From NCBI RefSeq assembly GCF_000763495.1, contig NZ_CP009576.1, positions 1,870,001 to 1,934,000 on the forward strand: DNA of 64,000 nt, given 5' to 3'. The notes below the pieces were generated by a model that was not told the DNA's origin, searched no databases, and worked only from the letters and a program-made list of their open reading frames with translations. The stretch is from Listeria ivanovii subsp. londoniensis. GTDB lineage: Bacteria > Bacillota > Bacilli > Lactobacillales > Listeriaceae. The first letter of the stretch is position 1. Each line of letters opens with the position of its first letter. The position numbers and the translations under genes are program-made. Shown piece by piece: positions 14,730 through 24,886 of the stretch.

Positions 14730-17150
14730 TTAATTCGCAACAATATTAACCAGTTTGCCAGGAACAACAATCACTTTACGAATTGTTTTACCTTCAAGAT
14801 TTTCTTTGATTTTATTGTCTTCTTGAGCGATTTTCTCTAGTTCTTCTTTAGCTAGTGATTTCGCAACAGTGATTTTATTTTTCACTTTACCATTCACTTG
14901 AAGTACGATTTCTACTTCATCTTCTACTAGTTTGGTTTCATCATAAGTTGGCCAAGATACATAGCTGATTGTTTCTGTATGACCTAGGATCTCCCACAAT
15001 TCTTCTGCAAGATGTGGAGCGATTGGCGAAAGTAGTTGAACGAAACCTTCGATATATTCTTTTGGAATGCTTGGTTGTTTGTATGCTTCATTGATAAAAA
15101 TCATTAGTTGTGAAATTCCTGTATTGAAACGAAGATTTTCGTAATGATTAGTTACCGTTTTTACCATTTGATGATAAGCTTTTTCCAAATTAGCATTAGG
15201 TTCAGTTGTTACTTTCTCAGCAAGTGTACCTTCTTCAGTAACAAGCAAGCGCCAAATACGATCAAGGAATTTGCGTGAACCTTCTAGTCCATTTTCATTC
15301 CAAGCAATAGAAGCTTCTAGTGGTCCCATGAACATTTCATACATGCGGAGTGTATCTGCACCGTATTTTTCTACTACTTCATCCGGATTGACCACATTCC
15401 CTCTTGATTTGGACATTTTTTCATTATTTTCGCCAAGAATCATTCCTTGGTTAAATAGTTTTTGGAATGGTTCTTTGGTTGGAACCACACCAATGTCATA
15501 CAAGAATTTATGCCAGAAACGCGCGTAAAGCAAATGAAGCACCGCATGTTCAGCACCGCCAATATAAACATCTACCGGTAGCCATTCTGCAAGTTTTTCT
15601 TTATCGGCAATTGCATCTTTATTTTTTGGATCGATATAGCGCAAGAAGTACCAGCTTGACCCAGCCCATTGTGGCATGGTGTTTGTCTCACGGCGACCTT
15701 TGCGACCATTTTCATCTGTAACATTTACCCAATCATGTAAGTTAGCAAGTGGGGATTCACCAGTTCCTGATGGTTTGATCTCGGTAGCTTTTGGCAAGAG
15801 TAGTGGTAATTCTTCTTCTGGTACAAGCGTTGTCTCACCATCTTCCCAGTGAATAACAGGAATAGGTTCTCCCCAATAACGTTGTCTACTAAACAACCAG
15901 TCGCGCAAACGGTAAGTGATTTTGCGGCTACCGATTCCTTCTTTTTCCAACCAGTCAATTGCTGCTGTGATTGCTTCTGATTTATCTAGTCCATTCAAGA
16001 AGTCAGAATTGATATGTGTGCCGTCCCCTGTGAAAGCTTCTTTAGTAACATCTCCACCTTCAAGGACTGGACGAATGTTCAAGCCAAATTGCTTCGCGAA
16101 TTCATAGTCACGGTCATCATGCGCGGGTACTGCCATAATTGCTCCGGTTCCGTACTGGATTAGTACATAATCAGCAATCCAAACGGGTACTTCTTCGCCG
16201 TTAATTGGATTGATAGCATAGGCACCTGTGAATACGCCCGTTTTATCTTTCGCAAGGTCGGTTCTTTCTAGTTCACTTTTTAGCTCGACTTGTTTTTTAT
16301 ATGCTTCCACTGCGTCTTTTTGAGCGGCTGTGGTGATTTTTTCAACAAGTTCATGTTCAGGTGCAAATACAGTATAAGTTGCACCAAAAAGCGTATCTGG
16401 ACGTGTCGTGAAGACGTTAAAGGTTTCGTCGCTGTCTTTCATTTTAAAAGTTACTTCGGCCCCTTCTGAACGTCCAATCCAGTTACGTTGCATATCTTTA
16501 ATATTTTCAGGCCAATCGACTAGCTCTAGATCATCTAGCAAACGGTCAGCATAAGCTGTTATTTTCAGCATCCATTGGCGCATTGGTTTACGGAAAACAG
16601 GGAAACCACCGCGTTCACTTTTACCATCAATAACTTCTTCATTGGCAAGTACAGTACCAAGCGCGGGACACCAGTTGACAGCAATTTCAGCTTCATAAGC
16701 CAAGCCATGTTCATATAGTTTTTCAAAAATCCACTGTGTCCATTTATAATATTCTGGGTCAGTCGTATTAATTTCGCGTTCCCAGTCATAGGAAAAACCA
16801 AGTGATTTAATTTGGCGAGTAAAATTGGCAATATTAAGTGCGGTAAATTCTTCTGGATCATTTCCAGTATCAATCGCATATTGTTCAGCAGGAAGACCGA
16901 AAGCATCCCAACCAATCGGATGAAGCACATTTTTACCTTGCATCCGTTTCATTCTAGACAAAATATCTGTTGCCGTATAACCTTCTGGGTGTCCTACGTG
17001 AAGCCCTGCCCCTGATGGATACGGGAACATATCTAGCGCATAGAAATTTTCTTTATTTTTATCTTCGGTTGTTTTGAAGGTATTATGTTCACTCCAATAT
17101 TGTTGCCATTTCGGTTCCACTTTTTTGTGATTAAATGTCACTTTACTCAT
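14730..17150 (-). CDS. leuS: Leucyl-tRNA synthetase
   Basis: LeuRS charges tRNA-Leu with leucine. The 806-residue protein begins [19 protein letters not shown] at ATG 17150; the in-frame codons upstream are part of the T-box leader and not coding. It carries the class I motif HVGH at 51-54, the CP1 editing domain with [11 protein letters not shown], and KMSKS near residue 577, then the anticodon-binding domain. The length is normal for Firmicutes. A complete T-box leader with a leucine specifier controls it. Confidence 0.97.
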   Translation of the reverse strand: MSKVTFNHKKVEPKWQQYWSEHNTFKTTEDKNKENFYALDMFPYPSGAGLHVGHPEGYTATDILSRMKRMQGKNVLHPIGWDAFGLPAEQYAIDTGNDPEEFTALNIANFTRQIKSLGFSYDWEREINTTDPEYYKWTQWIFEKLYEHGLAYEAEIAVNWCPALGTVLANEEVIDGKSERGGFPVFRKPMRQWMLKITAYADRLLDDLELVDWPENIKDMQRNWIGRSEGAEVTFKMKDSDETFNVFTTRPDTLFGATYTVFAPEHELVEKITTAAQKDAVEAYKKQVELKSELERTDLAKDKTGVFTGAYAINPINGEEVPVWIADYVLIQYGTGAIMAVPAHDDRDYEFAKQFGLNIRPVLEGGDVTKEAFTGDGTHINSDFLNGLDKSEAITAAIDWLEKEGIGSRKITYRLRDWLFSRQRYWGEPIPVIHWEDGETTLVPEEELPLLLPKATEIKPSGTGESPLANLHDWVNVTDENGRKGRRETNTMPQWAGSSWYFLRYIDPKNKDAIADKEKLAEWLPVDVYIGGAEHAVLHLLYARFWHKFLYDIGVVPTKEPFQKLFNQGMILGENNEKMSKSRGNVVNPDEVVEKYGADTLRMYEMFMGPLEASIAWNENGLEGSRKFLDRIWRLLVTEEGTLAEKVTTEPNANLEKAYHQMVKTVTNHYENLRFNTGISQLMIFINEAYKQPSIPKEYIEGFVQLLSPIAPHLAEELWEILGHTETISYVSWPTYDETKLVEDEVEIVLQVNGKVKNKITVAKSLAKEELEKIAQEDNKIKENLEGKTIRKVIVVPGKLVNIVAN

Positions 17151-17183
17151 CCTCTTTTCCTTAAAATATCGAATTTTGGATAC

Positions 17184-17430
17184 AAAAAAATCCCTACATC
17201 CCAACGGCTTATCGCCATGGGACGAGAGATGCTTCTCCCGCGGTACCACCCACATTAGTGTTTGACCACTCAACTTCAAAACTCCTTAACGCGGAAAACG
17301 GGGATACACCCAAGCTCAATGGTAAGTTCATCTGGTTTTTGTGACTGACTTGCACCGACCGTCAGCTCTCTTAGCACCAAAAACATGTAGATTACTACTC
17401 CATTTCATCGCTATTTCTCAAAATTCATTA
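17184..17430 (-). promoter_or_regulatory. T-box riboswitch (leucine) in front of leuS
   Basis: On the minus strand the leader carries the conserved GGGTGGTACCGCG T-box (17239-17251) and a terminator hairpin with seven T at its end (17184-17237). Stem I is upstream, with the GAA-CTT-ACC specifier context. The specifier triplet CTT (17324-17326) encodes leucine. Uncharged tRNA-Leu would pair with the specifier and T-box and prevent termination. Specifier placement is by comparison with known T-boxes, not by folding. Confidence 0.93.
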
Positions 17431-17435
17431 ACTTT

Positions 17436-17464
17436 ATTGTAGCTGAAAATAATGTTTTTAGCAA
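17436..17464 (-). promoter_or_regulatory. SigA promoter of leuS
   Basis: On the minus strand, TTGCTA (17459-17464), 17 bp, then TACAAT (17436-17441), just before the T-box leader. Confidence 0.65.
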
Positions 17465-17546
17465 GCGCTCTGAAGTTTTCTCCAACTTGCTCGCTAAAAT
17501 GTGCTAAAATGAATGGAGAATTTCATTATGAAGGAGTCTAAAACTA

Positions 17547-18512
17547 GTGAAACAAGCGAATCCATTTTTATACAGTAATGATAACAAGCGGTATCATACT
17601 TGGAACTACTGCTTACGCGAACAATTTGGTCAAAAAACTTACAAGGTAGCTCTCGACGGTGGTTTTGATTGTCCGAATCGTGATGGCACGGTGGCGCAAG
17701 GTGGTTGCACCTTTTGTAGTGCTGCTGGGTCTGGTGATTTTGCGGGGAACCGAGCGCTTGATTTAAAAGTGCAGTTCCAACAAGTGCGTGATAAAATGCA
17801 AACAAAATGGAAAGATGGCAAATGTATTGCCTATTTCCAAGCATTTACAAATACACATGCCCCAGTTGCTGAACTTAGAGAAAAATTTGAAACAGTTTTG
17901 AATGAGCCTGGCGTGGTTGGGCTTTCGATTGCGACAAGGCCTGACTGTTTACCAGATGATGTCGTCGAATATTTGGCTGAACTGAATGAACGTACTTATC
18001 TTTGGCTTGAGCTTGGTTTGCAATCTGCACATGATGAGACTGGTCAACTAATCAACCGCGCCCATGATTATGATTGTTATTTAGAAGGCGTGAAGAAACT
18101 ACAAGCGCATAATATCCGAATTTGTACGCATATTATTAATGGTCTTCCTAAAGAAACACCTGAAATGATGATGGAAACTACCCAAAAAGTCGTCGAAAGT
18201 GGCGTAGATGGCATTAAGATTCATTTACTTCATTTGTTAAAAGGGACGCCAATGGTGGAAGACTATAAAAAAGGTGATTTGGAATTCCTAACTCGAGATG
18301 GCTATGTCAACTTAGTGGCTGACCAACTAGAAATCTTGCCTCCTGAAATGGTTATTCACCGGATTACTGGTGACGGCGGGGTCGATGATTTGATTGGTCC
18401 TGTTTGGAGCTTAAATAAATTTGAAGTATTAAATGCGATTGATGCTGAATTAGTTAGAAGAGATAGCTGGCAAGGAAAACTGTATCAAGCGCCGGAAGTG
18501 ATTGCTAAATGA
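17547..18512 (+). CDS. Radical SAM protein of the TIGR01212/YtqA family
   Basis: This 321-residue protein is related to Bacillus YtqA. The [4Fe-4S] cluster Cys are C42, C54 and C57 (CPNRDGTVAQGGCTFC), with the long first gap typical of this family. The domain continues with the SIATRPDCL and LELGLQSAHD blocks of the radical SAM barrel. The start is GTG at 17547, ten bases after AAGGAG. Its stop overlaps the start of the methyltransferase gene (ATGA), which indicates translational coupling. The family is often annotated as a tRNA or ribosome-linked enzyme, but the substrate is unproven. It is cytoplasmic. Confidence 0.9.
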   Translation: MKQANPFLYSNDNKRYHTWNYCLREQFGQKTYKVALDGGFDCPNRDGTVAQGGCTFCSAAGSGDFAGNRALDLKVQFQQVRDKMQTKWKDGKCIAYFQAFTNTHAPVAELREKFETVLNEPGVVGLSIATRPDCLPDDVVEYLAELNERTYLWLELGLQSAHDETGQLINRAHDYDCYLEGVKKLQAHNIRICTHIINGLPKETPEMMMETTQKVVESGVDGIKIHLLHLLKGTPMVEDYKKGDLEFLTRDGYVNLVADQLEILPPEMVIHRITGDGGVDDLIGPVWSLNKFEVLNAIDAELVRRDSWQGKLYQAPEVIAK

Positions 18513-19084
18513 ATTTACGTGCAGTTCTTCCCTTTGCTCATGACACGCTTCGCAACGTTGTACGTCCGGGTGATTATGTCGTGGACGCTACTTGTGGGAA
18601 TGGTCATGATACGCTGTTACTTGCCGAACTTGTTGGTGTAAATGGTTACGTGTTGGGATTTGATATTCAACAAGTAGCGATTGATGCGACAAGAACTCGA
18701 TTAGAAAATGCAGCTGTTAGTTCGCAAGTAAATTTAATTTGTGCAAGTCACGCTACGATTCCTGAATATGCGACCAACCCAGTTCGAGCGGCGATTTTCA
18801 ACCTTGGTTACTTGCCGGGTGGTGATAAGAAAATCACAACAACAGCAGACTCCACCTTACTTAGTATTCAACATTTGATGGAGTTATTAGAAGTTGGTGG
18901 TGTGATAATTCTCGTTATTTATCATGGACATCCAGAAGGCAAACAAGAGAAACAAGCGGTGGTCCGTTTTTGCGAGACTATCAGCCAACAAGAATTTCAC
19001 GTTTTATCCTACCAATTTATCAACCAACAAAATGACGCACCATTTGTGATTGTTATTGAAAAAAGAAAACCTAGACAAAGCTAA
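18509..19084 (+). CDS. mnmM: Class I SAM methyltransferase MnmM (YtqB family)
   Basis: This 191-residue methyltransferase is of the YtqB family. In B. subtilis and relatives this enzyme is reported to methylate nm5U34 to mnm5U34 in tRNA wobble positions. Motif I, VVDATCGNGHDTLLLA, lies at 24-39; the catalytic-region block NLGYLPGGDK lies near 97-106. The gene overlaps the radical SAM gene by four bases. No membrane or export signal is present. It ends at a bidirectional terminator shared with asnB. Confidence 0.88.
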   Translation: MNLRAVLPFAHDTLRNVVRPGDYVVDATCGNGHDTLLLAELVGVNGYVLGFDIQQVAIDATRTRLENAAVSSQVNLICASHATIPEYATNPVRAAIFNLGYLPGGDKKITTTADSTLLSIQHLMELLEVGGVIILVIYHGHPEGKQEKQAVVRFCETISQQEFHVLSYQFINQQNDAPFVIVIEKRKPRQS

Positions 19085-19110
19085 CGGGTAGCCTGTCTAG
19101 GTTCTCTTTT
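19068..19110. terminator. Bidirectional terminator between mnmM and asnB
   Basis: AACCTAGACA and TGTCTAGGTT form a perfect 10-bp stem followed by a T-rich run. It overlaps the 3' end of mnmM. Confidence 0.8.
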
Positions 19111-20974
19111 ATTTACCGAAATCGTATTTATCTGCTACATAAACATCGTACCAAATCATAAAGATAACGACTGTCCATATTTTTCGACTGTAGTCAAATT
19201 TCCCAGCACAGTGGTCATCTAGCAAATCAAGAACGTATTGTTTGTTGATTAAATGATCAGTTGGGGATTCTTTAATAATATTTTTAACCCAAGCATTCAT
19301 TTCGTCTTTTAGCCAGTGACGAATTGGCACAGGGAATCCTAATTTGCGGCGATTAAGTACGTGTTCTGGTACAAAAGTCGCTGCTGCTTTACGCAAGATA
19401 TATTTTGTTGTTCCTTGTGTTGTTTTCATCGTATCTGGAATTCCTCTTGCAACATTGTACACTTCTTTATCAAGGAAAGGTACACGAACTTCCAACGAAT
19501 TAGCCATTGTCATCCGGTCTGCTTTTAGAAGAATATCTCCTCGAAGCCACGTATGAATATCAATGTACTGCATTCTTTCTACTGGATGATAATTTTTTGT
19601 TTCCGCATAAAACGGATCCGTAATATTCGTATAATCATGTCCAGCTTGGTATTTTGGCAGTAAAATTTGTTTTTCTTTTTCTGTGAACATTTTTGCATTT
19701 CCAATATAACGTTCTTCCATCGGGGTTGTTCCACGTTCTAAGAAACTTTTACCACGCATTCCTTCTGGCATAACTTTCGCCACACTATTTAGCATGGATT
19801 TAAAGGCTTTTGGCATTTTGTTGAACATTGCTAACGAGTTGGGTTCGTTATAAATATTGTACCCGCCAAATAGTTCATCCGCACCCTCGCCGGACAAAGC
19901 AACCGTTACTTGTTTGCGCGCTTCTCTGGATAAGAAGTAAAGCGGAATAGCAGCAGGGTCAGCAAGTGGATCATCCATATGCCAAACAATTTTTGGTAAT
20001 TCTTGCATATATTCTTCTGGTGAGATGACATAACTAATGTTCTCTACACCAAGTTTGTCTGCTGTTTCTTTCGCCACGTCAATTTCGCTAAATCCGTCCC
20101 GTTCAAAACCAACTGAAAATGTTTTGATCGCTGGGTGATATTCTTTCGCAATCGCCGCAATAATCGACGAATCAATTCCACCAGATAAGAACGAACCAAC
20201 TGGCACATCTGAACGCATATGCATTTTAACAGAATCATACATCACATCACGGACTTCTTTCACCCATGCGTCTTCTGATTTAGTCACAGGTGCAAATGTA
20301 GCTTTCCAATAAGTCGTAATCTCCATTGGTTCGCCAATTTTTTTTGTGAATTGGTGACCTGGTTCCAAGCGTTTCACATTCTTTGTTAAAGAATCTGGTT
20401 CTGGAACAAATTGGTAAGTCATGTAATTTTGTAAGGAAACTTCATCTAATTCTTTTTCTTTTAAAGCATGAAGAAGGGATTTTTTCTCAGAGCCCATATA
20501 AAGCTTGCCGTCTTCTTCTGCATAGAAAAATGGTTTGATACCAAATGGGTCGCGTGCTCCGTATACAAGTCCTTCTTGTTTGTCCCAAATGACAAAGCCA
20601 AACATTCCGCGTAGGCGTTCAGCAGTTTTTTCTTTATATTTCGCATATGTAGCGATAATAACTTCTGTATCACTTTCGGTTTCAAATGTCATTCCCTCAG
20701 CGATTAATTGTTCGCGGAGTTCGACATAGTTATAAACTTCTCCATTAAAAATAATCCAATAACGTTCATTTTCATACGTTAGCGGTTGATGACCGTTTTC
20801 TACATCAATAATACTTAAACGGCGGAAACCAAATTGCACGTGATCATCTGTGAAGTAACCTTCATCGTCTGGTCCACGGTGCGTAATCATACTATTCATT
20901 TGTCTGAAGGTTTCTTTATCAGCGCCAGTAATCTCTGTAATGCGGTCATGTACGCATCCTACAAATCCACACAT
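19109..20974 (-). CDS. asnB: Asparagine synthetase, glutamine-hydrolysing
   Basis: AsnB makes asparagine from aspartate, ATP and glutamine. The 621-residue protein begins MCGFVG, so Cys2 becomes the N-terminal nucleophile of the glutaminase domain (1-200), which keeps RLSIID and NGEVYNY. The synthetase domain has the ATP PP-loop SGGIDSS near 264. The C-terminal part retains the RVPFLDKEV block. The length and arrangement are those of the Bacillus AsnB/AsnO group. It is monocistronic between two terminators. Confidence 0.96.
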   Translation of the reverse strand: MCGFVGCVHDRITEITGADKETFRQMNSMITHRGPDDEGYFTDDHVQFGFRRLSIIDVENGHQPLTYENERYWIIFNGEVYNYVELREQLIAEGMTFETESDTEVIIATYAKYKEKTAERLRGMFGFVIWDKQEGLVYGARDPFGIKPFFYAEEDGKLYMGSEKKSLLHALKEKELDEVSLQNYMTYQFVPEPDSLTKNVKRLEPGHQFTKKIGEPMEITTYWKATFAPVTKSEDAWVKEVRDVMYDSVKMHMRSDVPVGSFLSGGIDSSIIAAIAKEYHPAIKTFSVGFERDGFSEIDVAKETADKLGVENISYVISPEEYMQELPKIVWHMDDPLADPAAIPLYFLSREARKQVTVALSGEGADELFGGYNIYNEPNSLAMFNKMPKAFKSMLNSVAKVMPEGMRGKSFLERGTTPMEERYIGNAKMFTEKEKQILLPKYQAGHDYTNITDPFYAETKNYHPVERMQYIDIHTWLRGDILLKADRMTMANSLEVRVPFLDKEVYNVARGIPDTMKTTQGTTKYILRKAAATFVPEHVLNRRKLGFPVPIRHWLKDEMNAWVKNIIKESPTDHLINKQYVLDLLDDHCAGKFDYSRKIWTVVIFMIWYDVYVADKYDFGK

Positions 20975-21065
20975 GGTAACATTTCTCCTCTATATACATA
21001 ATCGATTTATCTTTTTTTCACACCGTCTATCATATCATAACTAGGCTTGCTTTGCACTGTTTAGG

Positions 21066-21104
21066 AAAGAAAAACCGAACATCCCTAAGCGCGAAATGTT
21101 CGGT
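21066..21104 (-). terminator. Terminator of metK
   Basis: ACCGAACAT and ATGTTCGGT form a perfect stem, followed by TTTTTC on the minus strand. Confidence 0.85.
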
Positions 21105-21109
21105 GACTT

Positions 21110-22309
21110 TTATTTGATTACTAATTTTTGTAGTGCTTCTGCTTTATCGGTTCTTTCCCAAGGTAGATCAAGGTCACTTCGGCCAAAATGTCCAAACGCA
21201 GCTGTTTGACGATAAATTGGGCGACGAAGATCAAGCATGTGAATAATCCCGGCTGGACGTAAATCAAATAATGCATTCACACCATCAATAAGCTCTTGCT
21301 CGGAAAACTTACTTGTTCCATACGTATCAATCGAAATCGATACAGGACGCGCTACACCAATAGCATAGGCTAATTGTACTTCGACTTTTTTAGCAAGTCC
21401 GGCTGCAACAATGTTTTTCGCAACATATCTCGCTGCATAAGCGCCAGAACGGTCTACTTTGGTTGGATCTTTTCCAGAAAAAGCCCCGCCACCATGTCTT
21501 GCATAACCGCCGTATGTATCTACAATGATTTTCCGACCAGTTAAGCCTGCATCTCCAAGCGGTCCGCCGATAACGAAACGACCAGTTGGATTGATAAAAT
21601 ATTTCGTATCTTCATCTAGGAAAGAAGCATCAATCACTTCTGGGAAAAGATACGTATGCAAGTCTTTGGCGATTTGTTCTTGCGTGATATCAGGATGATG
21701 TTGTGTTGAAACAACAATTGTATCAATTCGAACAGGACGATTCCGCTCATCGTATTCTACTGTTACTTGTGTTTTAGCATCTGGACGCAAGTAATCGAGT
21801 TTTTTTGTTTTACGTAACTCTGTTAATTTACGCGCTAGTCCATGTGCTAGAAAAATCGGTAGTGGCATCAGTTCTTCTGTTTCATCTGTTGCAAAACCAA
21901 ACATTAAACCTTGGTCTCCTGCACCAATTGCTTCGATAGCAGCATCATGTTCTGCTCCACTTCTTGATTCGAGAGCTTCATTTACTCCCTGTGCGATATC
22001 AGACGACTGCTCATCAATCGCTGTTAAAACGGCGCATGTTTCTGCATCAAAACCATATTTTGCACGCGTATAGCCAATTTCTTTAATCGTGTCTCGAACG
22101 ATTTTTGGAATATCTACATAGACAGAGGTTGTTATCTCCCCTGCTACTAAAACAAGTCCAGTCGTTACAGTGGTCTCACACGCCACACGAGCGTCCGGAT
22201 CTTTTGCAATAATTGCATCTAAAATTGCATCAGATATTTGATCCGCAATTTTATCTGGATGTCCATCAGAAACCGATTCCGATGTAAATAGATGACGATT
22301 TTTAGCCAA
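21110..22309 (-). CDS. metK: S-adenosylmethionine synthetase
   Basis: MetK joins methionine and ATP to give SAM. The 399-residue protein has the family blocks [13 protein letters not shown] (8-20), [13 protein letters not shown], and [16 protein letters not shown], the latter forming the phosphate-binding loop. The start codon is TTG at 22309, eight bases after a strong GGAGG. It is controlled by the SAM riboswitch at 22351-22530, so its product shuts off its own synthesis. It is monocistronic. Confidence 0.98.
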   Translation of the reverse strand: MAKNRHLFTSESVSDGHPDKIADQISDAILDAIIAKDPDARVACETTVTTGLVLVAGEITTSVYVDIPKIVRDTIKEIGYTRAKYGFDAETCAVLTAIDEQSSDIAQGVNEALESRSGAEHDAAIEAIGAGDQGLMFGFATDETEELMPLPIFLAHGLARKLTELRKTKKLDYLRPDAKTQVTVEYDERNRPVRIDTIVVSTQHHPDITQEQIAKDLHTYLFPEVIDASFLDEDTKYFINPTGRFVIGGPLGDAGLTGRKIIVDTYGGYARHGGGAFSGKDPTKVDRSGAYAARYVAKNIVAAGLAKKVEVQLAYAIGVARPVSISIDTYGTSKFSEQELIDGVNALFDLRPAGIIHMLDLRRPIYRQTAAFGHFGRSDLDLPWERTDKAEALQKLVIK

Positions 22310-22350
22310 TTTTATTTCCTCCTTCAGTTATCTCCAAATACGTCCCATAT

Positions 22351-22530
22351 AAAAAGCCTTTCTCTATTTTGCACAAAACGCGCACGAATAGAGAAAGGCT
22401 GTTATTATACCTTTGCTCTCATCGTTCAGGAAAATAGTGTTCCTGCAACAGATTAGCACCTTTCACATATTTGTGTAGGTTGCTGGGCTTCAAAGGGTCA
22501 GTCCCTCTACCGCTCTGGATAAGAGATAAA
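22351..22530 (-). promoter_or_regulatory. SAM-I riboswitch (S-box) of metK
   Basis: On the minus strand the conserved S-box core is present: CTTATCCAGAG, then GAGGGACTGACCC, then GCAACC. It is followed by the expression platform: the terminator AGCCTTTCTCTATT/AATAGAGAAAGGCT with a T-run at 22351-22400. SAM binding promotes termination. Confidence 0.95.
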
Positions 22531-22545
22531 TTTTAATTCTAAGCT

Positions 22546-22574
22546 AGAATACCATAAAGTAGGTCTAGATGCAA
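22546..22574 (-). promoter_or_regulatory. SigA promoter of metK
   Basis: On the minus strand, TTGCAT (22569-22574), 17 bp, then TATTCT (22546-22551), just upstream of the S-box. Confidence 0.65.
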
Positions 22575-22718
22575 TAATTATTCCAGTGATTTACTTATTT
22601 TAAAGGCGCTTTTGATGAAAAAAGTTGTTCAATTTGTTTTTTTCTTATCATTATTTCCAACCTGTGTTATGATAGATGGATAAAAAGATGTTTTATTTAT
22701 CTAAAGGAGATTGTATCT

Positions 22719-23018
22719 ATGAGTTTAATGCTGTTATCCTCGATTATTTTTCTCGGCTTTTTAGCGGCTGTTTGTTTATTTGATTTTGTACTTCGGTGGT
22801 ATTGGTTTAAATATTTCTTAGCCACCATGGGGTTGATTGCAAGTGGTATCGTGTTCTTCATTAGTTTTTATGGTGGTGGAATGGCACAAACCGAAATAGC
22901 CATTGCCATTTTCATTGGTGCGTTCGGTGAATATATTGTTTCACTTATCATTAGTCTCATTCGTTTTATTGTTCGAAAATCAAATAAACCTAAACAAAAA
23001 AAAGTTAAAACTGCATAA
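22719..23018 (+). CDS. Small membrane protein of unknown function
   Basis: This 99-residue protein has three predicted membrane segments (about 3-22, 30-50, 58-80) and a very basic tail (RKSNKPKQKKVK). It has a clear AAAGGAGA eight bases before ATG and an extended -10 (TGTTATGAT) about 50 bp upstream. I do not recognise the family. It is divergent from metK and convergent with the LDH-like gene. From memory this is lmo1665 in EGD-e, where a large LPXTG adhesin follows; here that gene is absent. Confidence 0.75.
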   Translation: MSLMLLSSIIFLGFLAAVCLFDFVLRWYWFKYFLATMGLIASGIVFFISFYGGGMAQTEIAIAIFIGAFGEYIVSLIISLIRFIVRKSNKPKQKKVKTA

Positions 23019-23066
23019 AAAATAGCTACGTTAAAAGCCAATACAACTTTTACCGTAGCTATTTTT
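23019..23066. terminator. Bidirectional terminator
   Basis: AAAATAGCTACG and CGTAGCTATTTT form a 12-bp stem around a 23-base loop, with flanking A and T runs. It serves the small membrane protein gene. Confidence 0.75.
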
Positions 23067-23120
23067 ATTTTTAATAAGTACAAGTTAAGTAATCCAGGTA
23101 TTTTTTGCCAGGAATTATAT

Positions 23121-24032
23121 TTATTTAATAGCATCAAACGCATTACGAATAATTTCTGCAGATGTTTTAAAATTCGACTGTTCTATCTCTGTAAGGTTTG
23201 GTTCTAATATACTAAAAATTCCTTTCGAACCAATAATGGCAGGTTGTCCAATATAAACGTTTAATCTCGGTGAAAATACAGCTAGCGGAAAAACTTGTTT
23301 TGCATCCGTTAATAACGCATCAATGATTTGTGCTGTGGCTGTCGCGATACCAAAACTGGTCCAACCTTTACCGGTTAAAATATTCCAGCCTCCACCACGA
23401 ACGGCGTCTTTTAATGCTGCTAAATCAAGTGGTTTTTCTGTCTTGAAATCCGCAATATTTATGCCGCCAATACGGACAGTCGACCAAGCAACAAATTGCG
23501 ATTCTCCGTGTTCCCCAAGAACATAACCATCAACACTTTTCGGATTAATATGTAGTGTTTCTCCAACAATTCTGCGCATTCTCGCTGTATCAAGAGATGT
23601 TCCCGTACCAAATACGCGTGAATGGTCAAAACCAGTTAACTTTTGAATGAAAGAAGTAATAACATCACAAGGATTTGTAATATTAATAAAAATCCCATCA
23701 AAACCAGTGGCTAAAATTTTAGGCACTATCTCCGCTACGGCTTTACTTGTTTCGATTAATTCTTCCATTCTGTCTTCTCGTAGCAATGTTTCTGGCCCAA
23801 CCGCAATCACGATAATATCTGCATCCCTTAACGCATGATAATCATTCGGAATAATTTCCGTATATGAATGAGTCATGGAACTCATATCGCGAAGTTCAAG
23901 TGCCTCACTCATTGCTTTTGTTTCCTCTTTATCAATTAGGACTAGTTTCTCACAAATACCCTGTGTAACAAGAGAAAAAGCCACGTCGCTGCCAACATGG
24001 CCAGTACCAATGATACCAACTTTTCGTTTCAA
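23121..24032 (-). CDS. L-lactate dehydrogenase-like L-2-hydroxyacid dehydrogenase
   Basis: This is a 303-residue NAD-dependent enzyme of the LDH/MDH family, reducing a 2-oxoacid. The dinucleotide loop GTGHVG is at 9-14, the NITNPCD block is near 129, and the catalytic His lies in GEHGES near 174. The mobile-loop region reads GPETLLREDR rather than the PGETR pattern of ordinary LDH, so the substrate may be a branched 2-oxoacid (HicDH type) instead of pyruvate. The start is TTG at 24032 with GGAGG seven bases upstream. It is followed by no clear terminator of its own. Confidence 0.85.
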   Translation of the reverse strand: MKRKVGIIGTGHVGSDVAFSLVTQGICEKLVLIDKEETKAMSEALELRDMSSMTHSYTEIIPNDYHALRDADIIVIAVGPETLLREDRMEELIETSKAVAEIVPKILATGFDGIFINITNPCDVITSFIQKLTGFDHSRVFGTGTSLDTARMRRIVGETLHINPKSVDGYVLGEHGESQFVAWSTVRIGGINIADFKTEKPLDLAALKDAVRGGGWNILTGKGWTSFGIATATAQIIDALLTDAKQVFPLAVFSPRLNVYIGQPAIIGSKGIFSILEPNLTEIEQSNFKTSAEIIRNAFDAIK

Positions 24033-24048
24033 AGAATCTCCTCCAAAA

Positions 24049-24291
24049 TTAGTTACTTGAATTTAAGGCTATTAATTCATATTTAATTATCGTTTTATTA
24101 TTTTCCCAAACTAGTTTACGAGGAATCGCTTCTCCAAGAGTTTCGCCCTCTTTTGTTTTGCGCACAAGGATAGGAACATCAATCGGATAAATTCGATATC
24201 CTAGTTTTTCTAATTCAAAAAAATTATCAGAAATACGTTTTTCTTTTCCCTTTGTAACAATCATTGTGTTTACTTCTAGTGGCATACCCAA
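24049..24291 (-). CDS. Small protein of the DUF2584 type
   Basis: This product of about 80 residues begins at TTG 24291, eight bases after GGAGG, and reads MGMPLEVNTMIVTKGKEKRI. A longer frame to 24330 lacks a ribosome binding site. The sequence resembles the DUF2584 proteins of Bacillaceae (YTKGKE-type N-terminus, IYPIDVPI core); the match is from recognition. There is no signal or membrane segment. It sits between the Nudix gene and the LDH-like gene, 16 bp from the latter, and may be cotranscribed. The function is unknown. Confidence 0.7.
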   Translation of the reverse strand: MGMPLEVNTMIVTKGKEKRISDNFFELEKLGYRIYPIDVPILVRKTKEGETLGEAIPRKLVWENNKTIIKYELIALNSSN

Positions 24292-24340
24292 TTTTCTCAC
24301 CTCCAATGCTTTTATCATAGCAGAGTTCACCCCTAATTGA

Positions 24341-24814
24341 CTAGTTTTTGCTGCTTAAAATCCGCTCTGCCGCTTGAACAATTTGTACCATTCCAACATC
24401 TCGCATAAAAAAACTAAATGTCTCGTCCAAAATGAAATGACTAAGGTTCCCCTCTAAAATGACTGGCCCATTTGTTTCTAAATAATCTGCTTGTGGTTCT
24501 ATTTTCTCTACATTCGTTGTATATACTCGTTTCGTAAAGGTACGCTCACTCGATAGTACAAGATAATCAGCCACAAAATAAAATTCTTTAGCAACTGCAC
24601 CCGTTTCTTCCAACAGCTCTCGTCTTGCAGCTTCGATATTCGTTTCCTCTTTCTCCCCTTTTCCACCCGGGAACTCTAAACCGCGCTCTTTATGTTCTGT
24701 AAATAACCAACCTTCAGATAACCTCGGAATAATTAGCACATCGTCAGCTTGATAGTTTTGCATTTCAAAATAAATCGTTACTTCATTTTGACGGGTATCT
24801 TTATAAGTAAACAA
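24341..24814 (-). CDS. ytkD: Nudix hydrolase, YtkD/MutTA-like
   Basis: This is a nucleoside triphosphate pyrophosphohydrolase; its Bacillus relative YtkD removes oxidised dGTP and caps RNA turnover. The Nudix box GKGEKEE-x7-RELLEETGA is complete (GX5EX7REUXEEXGU). The start is judged to be TTG at 24814 after AGGAAG, giving about 157 residues that align with YtkD (FTYKDTRQNEVTIYF at the N-terminus). The frame extends upstream to 25009, but there it overlaps yidD and has no start signal. It is divergent from yidD. Confidence 0.88.
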   Translation of the reverse strand: MFTYKDTRQNEVTIYFEMQNYQADDVLIIPRLSEGWLFTEHKERGLEFPGGKGEKEETNIEAARRELLEETGAVAKEFYFVADYLVLSSERTFTKRVYTTNVEKIEPQADYLETNGPVILEGNLSHFILDETFSFFMRDVGMVQIVQAAERILSSKN

Positions 24815-24886
24815 AATCCCACTTCCTTTTCTTTTTTCCAAAATATGGTAAGCTGTAGATAACATGAATTTCGAGGATGAAAAATA

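Noticed and set aside
17151-17279. N-terminal extension of leuS
   Set aside because: It translates the T-box leader; LeuRS proteins begin at the ATG at 17150, after the terminator.
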